64,000 bases of DNA from an uncultured Alteromonadaceae bacterium (lineage in GTDB: Bacteria; Pseudomonadota; Gammaproteobacteria; Enterobacterales; Alteromonadaceae). The stretch is from assembly GCA_947494925.1 (NCBI GenBank), contig CANLWS010000001.1, forward strand, positions 1 to 64,000, in the 5' to 3' direction. A program made the position numbers and the translations under genes. The notes below the pieces were generated by a model. The model saw only the letters and a list, made by a program, of their open reading frames with translations, was not told the origin of the DNA and made no database searches. Shown piece by piece: positions 13,008 to 21,439 of this stretch. How positions within the stretch are numbered: position 1 is the first letter of the stretch; the number at the start of each line of letters is the position of its first letter.

Positions 13008-13163
13008 TGAGTTCACCTTATATCAATTCTGTTAGTTTTAACTGTCGCCAGTCGCCACCTTCAGATGTTTCAAGATTGATAAGTTTTCTCATTCAGCGAA
13101 TCGCCTCATTCGAGCCCTTACCGCTCTACGGTGTTCGTTTTCCCAGAGAGTCTGAGTCGAAAC

Positions 13164-13301
13164 CACCGTCTGCGCAGGCAAGTTATTATTAAGCTGACCG
13201 TTGAGTGTGAATGCTCTCTTACTTCATTCACCGGTCACCACCTGCGGTCTTGGACGGGAGCCATGTAATTTCTAGTATTGCTACTTGCAAATTCAGGCTC
13301 C
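13164..13301 (-). promoter_or_regulatory. L10 leader (autoregulatory mRNA element before rplJ)
   Basis: In the 367-bp gap between rplA and rplJ the minus strand reads GGAGCC..GGCTCC, then CGTCCAAGACCGCAGGTG, later CTTAATAATAACTTGCCTGC, and ends with GCAGACGGTG. These are the conserved blocks of the gammaproteobacterial L10 leader (kink-turn plus the closing CCGTC/GACGG stem), remembered from E. coli. Free L10-L12 complex binding here represses rplJL translation. The remaining bases up to 13374 may hold an rplJ promoter, but I could not assign one convincingly. Confidence 0.8.
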
Positions 13302-13374
13302 AACCCATAACCAAACAGAGAGCTGAGCGTTAACTCAGAAGGTGTTGCATCCAAAGGGACGCCGCACAAATTTC

Positions 13375-14076
13375 TTACTTAGTCGCTTCCAGGCTACTTT
13401 GATCAAGTGATACACCAGCACCCATAGTTGTACTAAGGCTGATTTTCTTGATGAATGTACCTTTAGCTGAAGAAGGCTTAGCTTTTTTAAGCGCTTCAAG
13501 CAATGCTTCAAGGTTTTCCTGGATTTGATTTGCTTCAAAAGCAATCTTACCAATACTTGCGTGGATGATACCGTTCTTATCGTTACGGTAGCGTACCTGA
13601 CCCGCTTTTGCGTTTTTAACCGCTGTCGCTACATCTGGTGTAACAGTACCAGTTTTCGGGTTAGGCATAAGTCCACGTGGACCAAGAATTTGACCTAGTT
13701 GGCCAACAACGCGCATTGCATCAGGAGAAGCAACAACAACGTCAAAATTCATTTCGCCTTTTTTAACCTGATCAGCCAGGTCGTCCATACCAACTACGTC
13801 AGCACCGGCTTCTTTAGCAGCTTCAGCGTTTGCACCTTGAGTGAACACTGCAACGCGAACTTCTTTACCTGTTCCGTTAGGCAGTACAGTAGCACCACGA
13901 ACGTTTTGGTCAGATTTACGTGCGTCAATTCCAAGGTTAACAGAAACGTCTACGCTTTCTGCGAACTTAGCTGTGGCGAATTCTTTCAACAAAGCAACTG
14001 CTTCATTGATTTCGTAGTCTTTATTTGCGTCTAACTTCTCACGAACCAAACGCATTTTTTTAGATAATTTAGCCAT
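13375..14076 (-). CDS. rplA: 50S ribosomal protein L1
   Basis: The 233-residue L1 protein forms the mobile L1 stalk at the E site. It starts [19 protein letters not shown] and carries the signature [19 protein letters not shown]. In E. coli L1 represses translation of rplKA by binding the rplK leader. It follows rplK by 3 bp, so the two are translationally coupled. Confidence 0.98.
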   Translation of the reverse strand: MAKLSKKMRLVREKLDANKDYEINEAVALLKEFATAKFAESVDVSVNLGIDARKSDQNVRGATVLPNGTGKEVRVAVFTQGANAEAAKEAGADVVGMDDLADQVKKGEMNFDVVVASPDAMRVVGQLGQILGPRGLMPNPKTGTVTPDVATAVKNAKAGQVRYRNDKNGIIHASIGKIAFEANQIQENLEALLEALKKAKPSSAKGTFIKKISLSTTMGAGVSLDQSSLEATK

Positions 14077-14079
14077 CTC

Positions 14080-14508
14080 TTATCCCTCTACTACCAAGCC
14101 CATGCTGCGTGCAGAACCAGCAATGGTATTAACTGCAGCGTCTAGGCTAGCCGCTGTAAGATCAGGTTCTTTTGCCTTAGCAATTTCTTCCAACTGAGCA
14201 CGGGTTACTTTACCCACTTTTTCAGTATTTGGACGACCTGAGCCACTCTTGATACCAGCAGCTTTTTTCAGCAAGAAAGAAGCAGGTGGTGTTTTGGTTT
14301 CGAAGGTGAAAGAACGGTCTTCGTATACAGTAATTTCTACTGGTACCGGAGCGCCTTTTTCCAAGGATTCCGTTTTCGCGTTAAACGCCTTACAGAATTC
14401 CATGATGTTCACACCGTGTTGACCTAGTGCAGGACCAACCGGAGGACTTGGGTTAGCAGCACCAGCTGCAACCTGTAGCTTGATTAAGCCAGTTACTTTT
14501 TTAGCCAT
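14080..14508 (-). CDS. rplK: 50S ribosomal protein L11
   Basis: The 142-residue L11 begins [20 protein letters not shown] and contains [20 protein letters not shown]. It binds the GTPase-associated centre of 23S rRNA and is needed for RelA activation. It normally follows nusG closely. Here nusG is 4.9 kb away and rplK has its own strong promoter at 14597-14625. Confidence 0.98.
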   Translation of the reverse strand: MAKKVTGLIKLQVAAGAANPSPPVGPALGQHGVNIMEFCKAFNAKTESLEKGAPVPVEITVYEDRSFTFETKTPPASFLLKKAAGIKSGSGRPNTEKVGKVTRAQLEEIAKAKEPDLTAASLDAAVNTIAGSARSMGLVVEG

Positions 14509-14596
14509 GATAGTCTCTCAATTTTGGGTATAACGCCTCGTAAACACTGAGGATGTTTACTCGATCGGCTTCCCATTCCAATAAAAAGGGTCGCGA

Positions 14597-14625
14597 ATTA
14601 TAGGCACATCTTAGTAACTAAGCAA
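14597..14625 (-). promoter_or_regulatory. sigma70 promoter of rplKA
   Basis: On the minus strand there is -35 TTGCTT (14620-14625), a 17-bp spacer and a perfect -10 TATAAT (14597-14602), followed by the discriminator TCGCGACCC. The predicted start is near 14590-14591, leaving a leader of about 82 nt before rplK. The discriminator is nearly identical to that of the rpsL promoter (TCCGCGACCC). It gives rplK a promoter independent of nusG. Confidence 0.8.
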
Positions 14626-14735
14626 GCCTAAATGTTGACTTTTTGTACTTTTATGCATTGATAAAGGATTGTATGTGATCCCAACTGGGGTCGGTTTGCG
14701 GTGCTGTCAGACTATGATAACCCGTAACATGCTAG

Positions 14736-15713
14736 CTAGGATAGTGCTCCAAGTGTTTTTCTGAGCAGTTTTATAGTCGAGATACTCCCGTCTATTTCCG
14801 ACAGAGCGTTGCCTTCATATTCTGCGCAGTAAAAACCTTCAAAACCGGCATCTTTAAAAACTTTAAGGCATCGGGTGTAATTAATAGTGGTTTCGTTTCC
14901 CTTCTCGTCAAACACATGGGTTTTGGCACTCACCCCTCGTGTGTATGGCGCCAAGTCAAGCAAGCCCTGATAACGATCATATCTACGCTGCGGATCATGA
15001 TTCCATCCGCCCATAAAAAAGTTATCAAGATCTGTGTATACCCCTACGTTAGGTAGATTCACCTTTTCCATCAACATTGCCAGCCAGGCTGCATTGCTTG
15101 AAGGGTGTCCATGGTTCTCTACAAGTAACTCAATATTAAACTGACGGATATAGTCAGCTAATTTTGAAAGGCTTTCTGCATTTTGCTCCAACTGAGAAAG
15201 ATAGGTTCCATCTCCGTAGGCATTGACTCTGAATTGTGTACATCCTAAAAACGCCGCGGCTTCAATCCAGGGTTTATGCTTTTCTATGGATGACGCCCTG
15301 GCAGCGGGATCACTGCTACCCAGGTAACCAAGTTCATCGCACATCAAACAGGTGAAACCTATTCCCTCTTGCCGGGCCATTCTGGCAAACCCTGCCAACC
15401 AAGACTTATCTTTGGCATGCCCGAACCACAGAGTATTGGCAAGATCTACATAACTCACGTCCATTTCCCTGGCTCTAACAACTATATCTCTTGGATCCAT
15501 GCTACCTCGAAGGACAGCATCTGGATCAGAGTGCAGTGTTTTGATAAACCATCCATAATCGTCACGGCTGTTGCCAAATATTGCTCGATGAAACGACCAC
15601 TGTGAGAGTGCAATTTTATGTTTGCTGCTATCTGAAGCACGCGCGAAGAAAGGATACAGTGAGCTCGCCGCAAGCAAAGACGTAAGGGATTTAATCAATA
15701 ATCGTCTGTTCAT
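14736..15713 (-). CDS. Secreted sugar phosphate isomerase/epimerase-like TIM-barrel protein
   Basis: The 325-residue protein of the xylose-isomerase-like TIM-barrel superfamily starts at the ATG at 15713 (MNRRLLIKSLTSLLAASSLY), which gives an export signal with an RR pair, possibly Tat. An in-frame TTG at 15755 is the upstream alternative. Barrel features seen include SYVDLANTLWFGH, LLVENHGHPSSN (Glu and His of the metal centre), NVGVYTDLDNFFMGG and FYCAEYEGN. Substrate and reaction cannot be read from the sequence. It lies in the accessory block between rplK and nusG, 1.4 kb from a sulfatase on the same strand. That suggests, by inference only, a shared role in breaking down sulfated carbohydrate. 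Confidence 0.8.
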   Translation of the reverse strand: MNRRLLIKSLTSLLAASSLYPFFARASDSSKHKIALSQWSFHRAIFGNSRDDYGWFIKTLHSDPDAVLRGSMDPRDIVVRAREMDVSYVDLANTLWFGHAKDKSWLAGFARMARQEGIGFTCLMCDELGYLGSSDPAARASSIEKHKPWIEAAAFLGCTQFRVNAYGDGTYLSQLEQNAESLSKLADYIRQFNIELLVENHGHPSSNAAWLAMLMEKVNLPNVGVYTDLDNFFMGGWNHDPQRRYDRYQGLLDLAPYTRGVSAKTHVFDEKGNETTINYTRCLKVFKDAGFEGFYCAEYEGNALSEIDGSISTIKLLRKTLGALS

Positions 15714-15962
15714 ATACGCTGAAAAGTAACCGGTTACACTTGAGGGTTTATTCAAACATAAATTTCCTCAGACCTCTAGCGATTCTTGAAGTGTGTATGA
15801 TTTCACAGTGAGAAAAATTGTGATTTTCTCGTCAAATTGACCATAATTCACTAGGTCAAATTAACTAATCCAATATATATAGTTGATTTATATGAGTTTA
15901 TTTTTTGGTCTGCTTAATGCAATGACAAGCTGTTTAATTATTAAATGTAAAAGAGGTGTGTA

Positions 15963-16223
15963 ATGGATGATGGAATGATTTTTGTTTTTATCATACTTTT
16001 TTGTTTTGTATTACCCATAGTGTTTATTGGTATATGGTCATCTCATAAGAAAGATATGGCAAAGCTTAATATGGAACTGGGCAAATCAGAACTAGCCAAT
16101 ATGCAAAATGAACTGGCAGCAGTAAAGACCAGGCTTGAAGTTCTTGAAGCAATAGTCACAGACAAGAAATACCAACTTGACCAGGAAATTACCAGTTTAG
16201 GCGCTCAAGATAGAGTGAACTAA
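15963..16223 (+). CDS. PspB-like small membrane protein
   Basis: The 86-residue protein has one N-terminal membrane helix (about residues 5-26, MIFVFIILFCFVLPIVFIGI) and a cytoplasmic amphipathic coiled coil (residues 30-80). The segment RLEVLEAIVTDKKYQLDQEI resembles the C-terminus of phage-shock protein B. No pspA, pspC or pspF is nearby, so it is an orphan here. A ribosome binding site AAGAGGTG is well placed before the ATG. It faces the isomerase gene across a 249-bp AT-rich divergent gap. A role in envelope stress sensing is inferred from the fold only. Confidence 0.7.
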   Translation: MDDGMIFVFIILFCFVLPIVFIGIWSSHKKDMAKLNMELGKSELANMQNELAAVKTRLEVLEAIVTDKKYQLDQEITSLGAQDRVN

Positions 16224-16281
16224 AACTCTCATTTTTGAATAGTCTAATAGCAGAACATCCCAGTGGCTAAATCGGTTGTGT

Positions 16282-17820
16282 CTATTTTCTGTTGACTTTA
16301 TTCCACAAGGGATTTTCACGCAGATTTTTAGAAGTGTGGTTGTACTCTGGTCGGTGCCAAATTTTCAGACCAGTGTGATTAGGATCTGAATATTCATTAT
16401 AAAAACTATCTAATGCTGAGCTGAGCAAACGCTTCAGCGTTATTCTGGGTGCTGTGCTTTGATGACGCTCCCCCAGGGGATGGCTTAAGTCATACCAGTG
16501 CTCTATTGGCGGAGCAGAAGTATCTTTTCGGTAATATCTCACAAGCTTCCAGTGACCATCGCTAATCATCCTGGCGTTGCCCCTTTCTGCAATCTGAAAC
16601 CTCCGCCAATCACCTACTCTTTGTCCTGATAAAAGCGGTGACAGTGAGCGACCCGGCCCAACTGTTTTTCCCTGGTAATTTGCTATATCAAGTAATGTCT
16701 CGTGCAAATCTATAAGGTTAACAAATTCGCCCCGCACCTGGCTCTTTCTCACCAGATTTTCCGGACCGGATATAACCAAAGGGATTCGAATGGTCTGTTC
16801 ATAAAAATTATACGGAAAACTGGCATTCACTTTCCCGTACAGCCCATACTGTCCCATCAAAAGTCCATGGTCAGATGTAAATACTATAAGCGTATTATTT
16901 AGCAGGTCTTTTCCTTGCAAGGCGTCTATCAATATTCCCAATTGCTGATCGATGAGGGACACAGCTGCCAGGTATTGTGCAAGACTTTCCCTATGGTTAT
17001 CGGGAACCAAGGTGAAATCGCTCATATTTGTTAGTGCAGAATTACCACCTTTTGATATAAAACTTTCCGCAATAGATCGGTATGGAGAGACCAAACGTTC
17101 TGGCAACCCCGCGAAGGGAAAGTGTGGCTCGACATAATTCAAACTGATAAAAAATGGCTTTTCTTTATCCAGTTCAATAAATTCAATGGTTTTAGCGGTT
17201 AGAAACTGAGCCTGAATACCCTCATGTTCTACGGTTTTTCCATCCTCTGAAAACACCACCCTACCCGAGTGTTGGTATTGATTTCTCCAACCTGCTTTCC
17301 TAGCATCGTAGCTCAACCATTTGTCAAAACCTCTGATGGGTTCCCGACTGTCGGACGTCGCATGCCACTTCCCTATCAACGCCGTTCTGTAACCTTGTGC
17401 CGACATTTTCTCAGACAACAATGTTTCCCCCTCTAACCAGTTGGCATCAAACTGAGATTGCTCTGACAAAAAGTCATGGACACCATGTTGGGAGGGCATT
17501 TTGCCAGTATGAAAAGAGGCGCGGGCTGCGGAACAAACAGGGGCTGGTGAAATCGCATTCTCGAACCTGACACCCTGTTCAGCTAGATAAGCAAGATTCG
17601 GTGTTTTGACGACATTTTGCGAACGATAGCTTGTCGCCCACTGGCCCATATCATCAGCCATAATAACAATGATGTTGGGTTTTCCTTGCTTCTCAGCTGC
17701 AAAAACGGTGGATACACAAAACCATAGAAACAGAAGCCGCCTAATTGCACGGGATGAACCAACCTCCGAATTAAACTGAATACTTCTCATTTTTTGGTGC
17801 ACGTCGGCCAGCTTCCACAT
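16282..17820 (-). CDS. Type I (formylglycine) sulfatase, exported
   Basis: The 512-residue alkaline-phosphatase-superfamily sulfatase has the metal site IIVIMADDMGQW after the signal region. The active-site motif CSAAR fits C-x-A-x-R, whose Cys is converted to formylglycine, and is followed by HTGKMPSQHG; the second metal site is VFTSDHGLLMGQYGLYGK. I chose the ATG at 17820 because AGGA precedes it by about 6 nt; a GTG at 17835 and an ATG at 17790 are alternatives. An N-terminal hydrophobic stretch (RRLLFLWFCVSTVFAAE) suggests secretion. It probably desulfates a marine polysaccharide; the substrate is not determinable. It needs a formylglycine-generating enzyme or anSME, not seen in the window. 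Confidence 0.9.
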   Translation of the reverse strand: MWKLADVHQKMRSIQFNSEVGSSRAIRRLLFLWFCVSTVFAAEKQGKPNIIVIMADDMGQWATSYRSQNVVKTPNLAYLAEQGVRFENAISPAPVCSAARASFHTGKMPSQHGVHDFLSEQSQFDANWLEGETLLSEKMSAQGYRTALIGKWHATSDSREPIRGFDKWLSYDARKAGWRNQYQHSGRVVFSEDGKTVEHEGIQAQFLTAKTIEFIELDKEKPFFISLNYVEPHFPFAGLPERLVSPYRSIAESFISKGGNSALTNMSDFTLVPDNHRESLAQYLAAVSLIDQQLGILIDALQGKDLLNNTLIVFTSDHGLLMGQYGLYGKVNASFPYNFYEQTIRIPLVISGPENLVRKSQVRGEFVNLIDLHETLLDIANYQGKTVGPGRSLSPLLSGQRVGDWRRFQIAERGNARMISDGHWKLVRYYRKDTSAPPIEHWYDLSHPLGERHQSTAPRITLKRLLSSALDSFYNEYSDPNHTGLKIWHRPEYNHTSKNLRENPLWNKVNRK

Positions 17821-18129
17821 GAATTTCCTGTTCACTTAATTGTTCCCATCTTTGGCGAATCACTTTGAAATTAAGATCGGCAACCAAGGCAGTGAGCGTG
17901 GTGTAATTGTCAAACCTGGCTCCCCGTGTATTTTATTCTGTCTAAACTATAGTTCTTTTATTTTAATCTTCATCTTCAGCAATTGCTTAATTCAGTCTCC
18001 AAAGCATGAAAATGAATGTCACTTGAAGTTAATGCAGCAATGCTATAATTCGCTTCTGCTATGGAAAATCTAGTTATTTGAATTTTTGACGGACCTGAAG
18101 TTGCGTTTAATTGGCTGAATAATGGGCAA
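17821..18129. other. Gene-free divergent intergenic region
   Basis: This stretch of about 309 bp lies between the divergent sulfatase and the orphan SBP. It is AT-rich and should hold both promoters, but I could not pick a convincing -35/-10 pair. No RNA gene or repeat was recognised. Confidence 0.4.
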
Positions 18130-18954
18130 ATGAAAATTATTGAATTTAATCGATTAAGACTTTTACCGACACCCCGCTATCTGGTTGTAGTCCTCATCAC
18201 ATTGTTTTTGTTTAACTTCCACTCTAGTTATGCAGATGAACCACTGGTAAAAATAGGAGTATCAGGACGCCCATTTTTTCAGTATGTTGATAGACAAGGC
18301 CAATTTACAGGACTGGATATTGAATTGAGCAAACTCATTTTCAATCATGCGGAAATTAACGTTCAGTATTTGAGTTACCCATGGCCTCGTATCGTTCACT
18401 TAGTCAAGTCTGGCAAGCTAGATGTGGCATTGTCCGCAGCTGACTCAGATGAGAGAAGAGAATACGCCTATTTTTCTGGTCAGACGTTTCGGCTTGGCCA
18501 CACTAAAATGTATACGTTGTCTTCAAATGCAAGCAAATTCAAAGACATAAGTAGCCTGAGTCAATTAAAGGGGATTCAAACCAGGTTGGCTGTTCTTCGG
18601 GGAGCTTCATATTCGACCGAATATGATAAATTGCTCAATGAGCCCTGGTTTGCCAGGAACCTGGTGATCCTTGACTCACCTTCCCGAACATTGGAGTCAC
18701 TAATAAAAGGTCGGGTTGATGCCTTCATTGGTTCAGAATATGACATTCAGGTTTGGGCGAGTGAAATGGGGGTGGTCAAAGAATTGAGCTCAATGTTTTT
18801 TCTTATGTCAGACAAAGAAGCTGAGACTCATATTATGTACTCCAAAGCTTCTGTCCCGGAACAGTGGGTTGAAAAGGTAGATAAGTCCATTGCTGAGTTG
18901 AAAAGAAGTGGAATATACGAAAAGACCATTCAGGAATTTATCGAATCTTACTAG
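18130..18954 (+). CDS. Orphan periplasmic solute-binding-like protein (SBP_bac_3/PBPb type)
   Basis: The 274-residue protein has a signal peptide (VVVLITLFLFNFHSSYADEP, cleavage near residue 36) and then a family-3 solute-binding fold. It reads VKIGVSGRPFFQYVDRQGQF, TGLDIELSKLIF, LSYPWPRIVHLVKSGKLDVA and, at the hinge, LESLIKGRVDAFIGSEYD. No permease or ATPase gene is adjacent, so transport is not implied. Such orphan proteins, abundant in Alteromonadales, may act as sensors or ligand buffers (inference). It lies in the nusG-rplK insertion. Confidence 0.8.
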   Translation: MKIIEFNRLRLLPTPRYLVVVLITLFLFNFHSSYADEPLVKIGVSGRPFFQYVDRQGQFTGLDIELSKLIFNHAEINVQYLSYPWPRIVHLVKSGKLDVALSAADSDERREYAYFSGQTFRLGHTKMYTLSSNASKFKDISSLSQLKGIQTRLAVLRGASYSTEYDKLLNEPWFARNLVILDSPSRTLESLIKGRVDAFIGSEYDIQVWASEMGVVKELSSMFFLMSDKEAETHIMYSKASVPEQWVEKVDKSIAELKRSGIYEKTIQEFIESY

Positions 18955-19254
18955 ATTAAAATAGCGGGTTCTGGCGAAGTAAATCCAATCAATGTTAGTT
19001 AAGAGGCTCTTCTTGAAAAAGTTTTGGTCATTAAACGTGTCTTCATCTTGTGTCTTCGTGCACGTCTTATTGCAACGTCATTTCCGAATGCTCTTGTCGG
19101 GAATCCAGTCTATTTACTAAGCATTTTTAGACAGGCTGGCTCAACTTGCGCAAAAGAACTTTCGGAAAGAACATGATGTTGTTTTTGGACCTGAGGCCAG
19201 ACGTCTGTCCATGTAGACTAGACAAAAAGCTACCCGAAAGGTTTTTTGCACTAA

Positions 19255-19278
19255 AAAGAGGTCGTAAATGACCTCTTT
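19255..19278 (-). terminator. Second terminator hairpin downstream of nusG
   Basis: A perfect 9-bp stem AAAGAGGTC / GACCTCTTT surrounds a 6-nt loop; on the minus strand it ends in TTT and is followed by TTAG. It lies about 160 bp after the nusG stop, behind the stronger hairpin at 19329-19347. Confidence 0.6.
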
Positions 19279-19319
19279 AGTTTGATTTCTTCGACGCCGT
19301 CCACTTTTCTTTCCCTTAT

Positions 19320-19347
19320 AAACACAAAAGACGACCTTAAGTCGTCT
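19320..19347 (-). terminator. Terminator of the secE-nusG operon
   Basis: On the minus strand a 7-bp stem AGACGAC / GTCGTCT with loop TTAAG (arms 19341-19347 and 19329-19335) is followed by TTTGTGTTT. It is about 93 bp after the nusG stop and would end the tRNA-Trp-secE-nusG transcript, separating it from rplK. Confidence 0.7.
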
Positions 19348-19439
19348 CTTCGTGCACGTCCTGTGGCGGGGTTCCAGCCTGGCATCCATGCCAGCCGTTC
19401 AGTCGGCCAACGCTTCTTCGAAGCTAAAGACGGCCTTCT

Positions 19440-19976
19440 TCACCCTTTCTCGACTTGTCCGAACTCCAGTTCTACTGGTGTTGAACGGCCGAAAATCAGG
19501 ACAGAAACTTTCAGGCGACTTTTCTCGTAATCGACTTCTTCGACAACACCGTTGAAGTCGGCAAAAGGACCATCGGTAACCCGGACCACTTCGCCAGGTT
19601 CGAAAAGCGTTTTTGGTTTTGGCTTATCAACAGATTCTTCCAGACGATTAAGGATAGCGTCTGCTTCTTTCTTGCTGATTGGCATTGGGCGATCAGAAGT
19701 ACCCCCGATAAAGCCTAATACGCGCGGAACACTTTTAACTAAGTGCCAGGAGTCTTCATTCATTTCCATTTCCACCAGCACGTAGCCAGGGAAGAATTTG
19801 CGTTCACTCTTGCGTTTTTGACCAGCTCGCATTTCAACGACTTCTTCAGTCGGGACAAGGATCTCGCCAAAATAGTCTTCCATGCTGTGCATTTTAATGT
19901 GCTCTAGCAAGGTTTTCTGAACACGTGCTTCATAGCCTGAGAAAGCCTGAACGACATACCATTTTTTATCTGACAT
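19440..19976 (-). CDS. nusG: Transcription termination/antitermination protein NusG
   Basis: The 178-residue NusG has the N-terminal RNA polymerase-binding NGN domain ([40 protein letters not shown]). The C-terminal KOW domain includes [20 protein letters not shown]. It binds the clamp of RNA polymerase and contacts Rho or S10. It starts 3 bp after the secE stop, so the two are coupled. Unlike the usual order, rplK does not follow; two terminator hairpins and 4.9 kb of accessory DNA do. Confidence 0.98.
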   Translation of the reverse strand: MSDKKWYVVQAFSGYEARVQKTLLEHIKMHSMEDYFGEILVPTEEVVEMRAGQKRKSERKFFPGYVLVEMEMNEDSWHLVKSVPRVLGFIGGTSDRPMPISKKEADAILNRLEESVDKPKPKTLFEPGEVVRVTDGPFADFNGVVEEVDYEKSRLKVSVLIFGRSTPVELEFGQVEKG

Positions 19977-19979
19977 AGC

Positions 19980-20357
19980 CTAGATCCCTAAACCGGTGAT
20001 GAATGACACTATACGGACGATGATGCCGTCGAGTATCCACAGTAAGATACCAACAATGAAGACCGCAACCAATACGATACCTGTCGTTTGCACCGCTTCT
20101 TGACGTGTCGGCCAAACGACCTTACGAACTTCCGTTTTTGCATCTTTGGCAAAAGTGATAAAGGTACTGCCTTTTACCGTACTTGCTGCAATCAAGCCCG
20201 CTATCGCGACTAGCACTACAGCTGCCAGCGCGCGATACAGAACTGAGAACTCTTCATACATGTAATTGCCGGCAACAACACCGCCTAGAAGGCCGATAAC
20301 TATCAACCATTTGAGCATATCCAACGAGTTAGATGGATTTTCTGTCTTTTCGCTCAT
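19980..20357 (-). CDS. secE: Protein translocase subunit SecE
   Basis: SecE is the essential clamp subunit of the SecYEG channel in the inner membrane. Starting at the ATG at 20357 (MSEKTENPSNSLDMLKWLIV) gives 125 residues, matching the three-helix enterobacterial form. The membrane segments lie near residues 14-32, 37-56 and 93-120, and the conserved amphipathic stretch AKTEVRKVVWPTRQEAVQTT precedes the last helix. A longer reading frame upstream lacks homology. It sits between tRNA-Trp and nusG as in E. coli. Confidence 0.96.
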   Translation of the reverse strand: MSEKTENPSNSLDMLKWLIVIGLLGGVVAGNYMYEEFSVLYRALAAVVLVAIAGLIAASTVKGSTFITFAKDAKTEVRKVVWPTRQEAVQTTGIVLVAVFIVGILLWILDGIIVRIVSFITGLGI

Positions 20358-20428
20358 GTCTTTATACTTCCGCGTTAACTGGTGGCAGAGACTAGTCATC
20401 TGTCACACTTATTTAAATGCACCAAACT

Positions 20429-20505
20429 TGGCAGGGGTGGAGGGACTCGAACCCCCAACCATCGGTTTTGGAGACCGCTGTTCTACCAATTCGAACTACA
20501 CCCCT
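20429..20505 (-). tRNA. tRNA-Trp (anticodon CCA)
   Basis: The minus strand reads AGGGGTGTAGTTCGAATTGG at its 5' end. The acceptor stem AGGGGTG pairs with CACCCCT, the anticodon loop is CTCCAAA with anticodon CCA, the T arm is GGGGGTTCGAGTCCC.., and CCA is encoded at the 3' end. A tRNA-Trp before secE is the classic gammaproteobacterial position. Its promoter is readable at 20613-20640. Confidence 0.97.
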
Positions 20506-20612
20506 AAAACTGTTTCCACCCTAACTATATAGGGTCAAATTTTAGTTACACCACCTTTATGAGTTCTTCGATTTTGCTCGGGAAAAACGGAGTCACAACA
20601 GGAGGGAGGCGT

Positions 20613-20640
20613 ATTATACCTATTGGTTTGGGTTATTCAA
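20613..20640 (-). promoter_or_regulatory. Promoter of tRNA-Trp-secE-nusG
   Basis: On the minus strand there is -35 TTGAAT (20635-20640), a 16-bp spacer and a perfect -10 TATAAT (20613-20618), followed by the GC-rich discriminator ACGCCTCCC typical of stable-RNA promoters. It begins 3 bp after the stop codon of the upstream SBP gene. The transcript would carry a leader of about 100 nt before the tRNA. Confidence 0.75.
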
Positions 20641-20642
20641 GA

Positions 20643-21416
20643 TTATTCTGGCGTTGCGGAACTTTCTTTCAATGCATATTCAAGGGCTTCAGAAACAATT
20701 GGCACCAGATTCGAATATTTATTGTTTAGCACGTGAAAGGTTTTTGTCCTGAACAGTTCAACAACGGTTAGATCCGGGAAATCAGCCAAACTCGTGTCAC
20801 CCTGAGCGGTAACATAAATTCCATATTTTAATCTGCGCCCATCGAGCAAACGAGGAATTCGGCTTAAACTATTGATTGAATAGGTTTTTATTTCCAACCT
20901 ATCGCCGAACTTTGTCTCAACTCCACTGCGGCTTGCATCTGTTAGTACTAACATTTTTTCAGCGTCAAAAAGGACTTCCTCATTGCAGATTTCTGAACGA
21001 TGACACAGTAAAACAAAAACACTTTCAAAGAATTCAGGCCCTACTAACATCAGATTAGGGTAAGAACGCACCAACATGTCACTGTATGCAGTATCTCCAT
21101 CAGTCACACCGGCTGAGGCCTGGCGCAGGTTTCGAGCTGATGGTTGTAAAATAAATTCTACTTTAATTCCTAATCGCTTATAGGCCTTGCGAACTATAGG
21201 GACGACATGATTTATAATCACAGGATGATTTACGTACGAAAACGTCATAGTTTCCGGAAGATTCAATTCCTGTGCCTCAACAGATGAAGTGTTCAGGCAG
21301 ATGCATAGGAATAAAGAGCGATAAAACCGGAAAAAAGCGATGTTATAAAACCTTAGTTCGACTTTGACTGGAACCGCCCTGTTCTTGGCAAAGAAAATGA
21401 GTGTACTCACACTCAT
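20643..21416 (-). CDS. Orphan periplasmic solute-binding-like protein
   Basis: The 257-residue protein has a hydrophobic export signal at about residues 27-48 (AFFRFYRSLFLCICLNTSSV), preceded by a long, atypical N-terminal extension, so the true start may be internal. The mature part begins near LNLPETMTFSYVNHPVIINH and resembles family-3 solute-binding proteins (VEFILQPSARNLRQASAGVT; later a possible ligand-cleft segment VLTDASRSGVETKFGDRLEI). No transport partner is nearby except an exporter, which would not use it. It occupies the place where tufB lies in E. coli. Confidence 0.65.
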   Translation of the reverse strand: MSVSTLIFFAKNRAVPVKVELRFYNIAFFRFYRSLFLCICLNTSSVEAQELNLPETMTFSYVNHPVIINHVVPIVRKAYKRLGIKVEFILQPSARNLRQASAGVTDGDTAYSDMLVRSYPNLMLVGPEFFESVFVLLCHRSEICNEEVLFDAEKMLVLTDASRSGVETKFGDRLEIKTYSINSLSRIPRLLDGRRLKYGIYVTAQGDTSLADFPDLTVVELFRTKTFHVLNNKYSNLVPIVSEALEYALKESSATPE

Positions 21417-21439
21417 CTAGTTTAGAAGTTGTGGCAAAT

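Larger units (their letters stand above)
18955..19439. repeat. Gene-free region with REP-like hairpins and a 13-bp direct repeat
   Basis: These 485 bp downstream of nusG hold no supported gene. The motif CTTCGTGCACGTC occurs twice (19054-19066 and 19348-19360). Each copy is followed within about 20 bp by a degenerate hairpin. One, around 19082-19103 (TTCCGA/TCGGGAA), resembles gammaproteobacterial repeats of the type ATTCCCGAATGC..TCGGGAATCC. The other is a 7-bp palindrome CTGGCAT/ATGCCAG at 19379-19394. Two terminator hairpins lie between the copies. This looks like worn repetitive DNA at the edge of the accessory insertion. Confidence 0.5.

Noticed and set aside
13302-13374. Separate rplJ promoter between rplA and the L10 leader
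   Set aside because: Expected from E. coli, but no -35/-10 pair with reasonable match and spacing was found.
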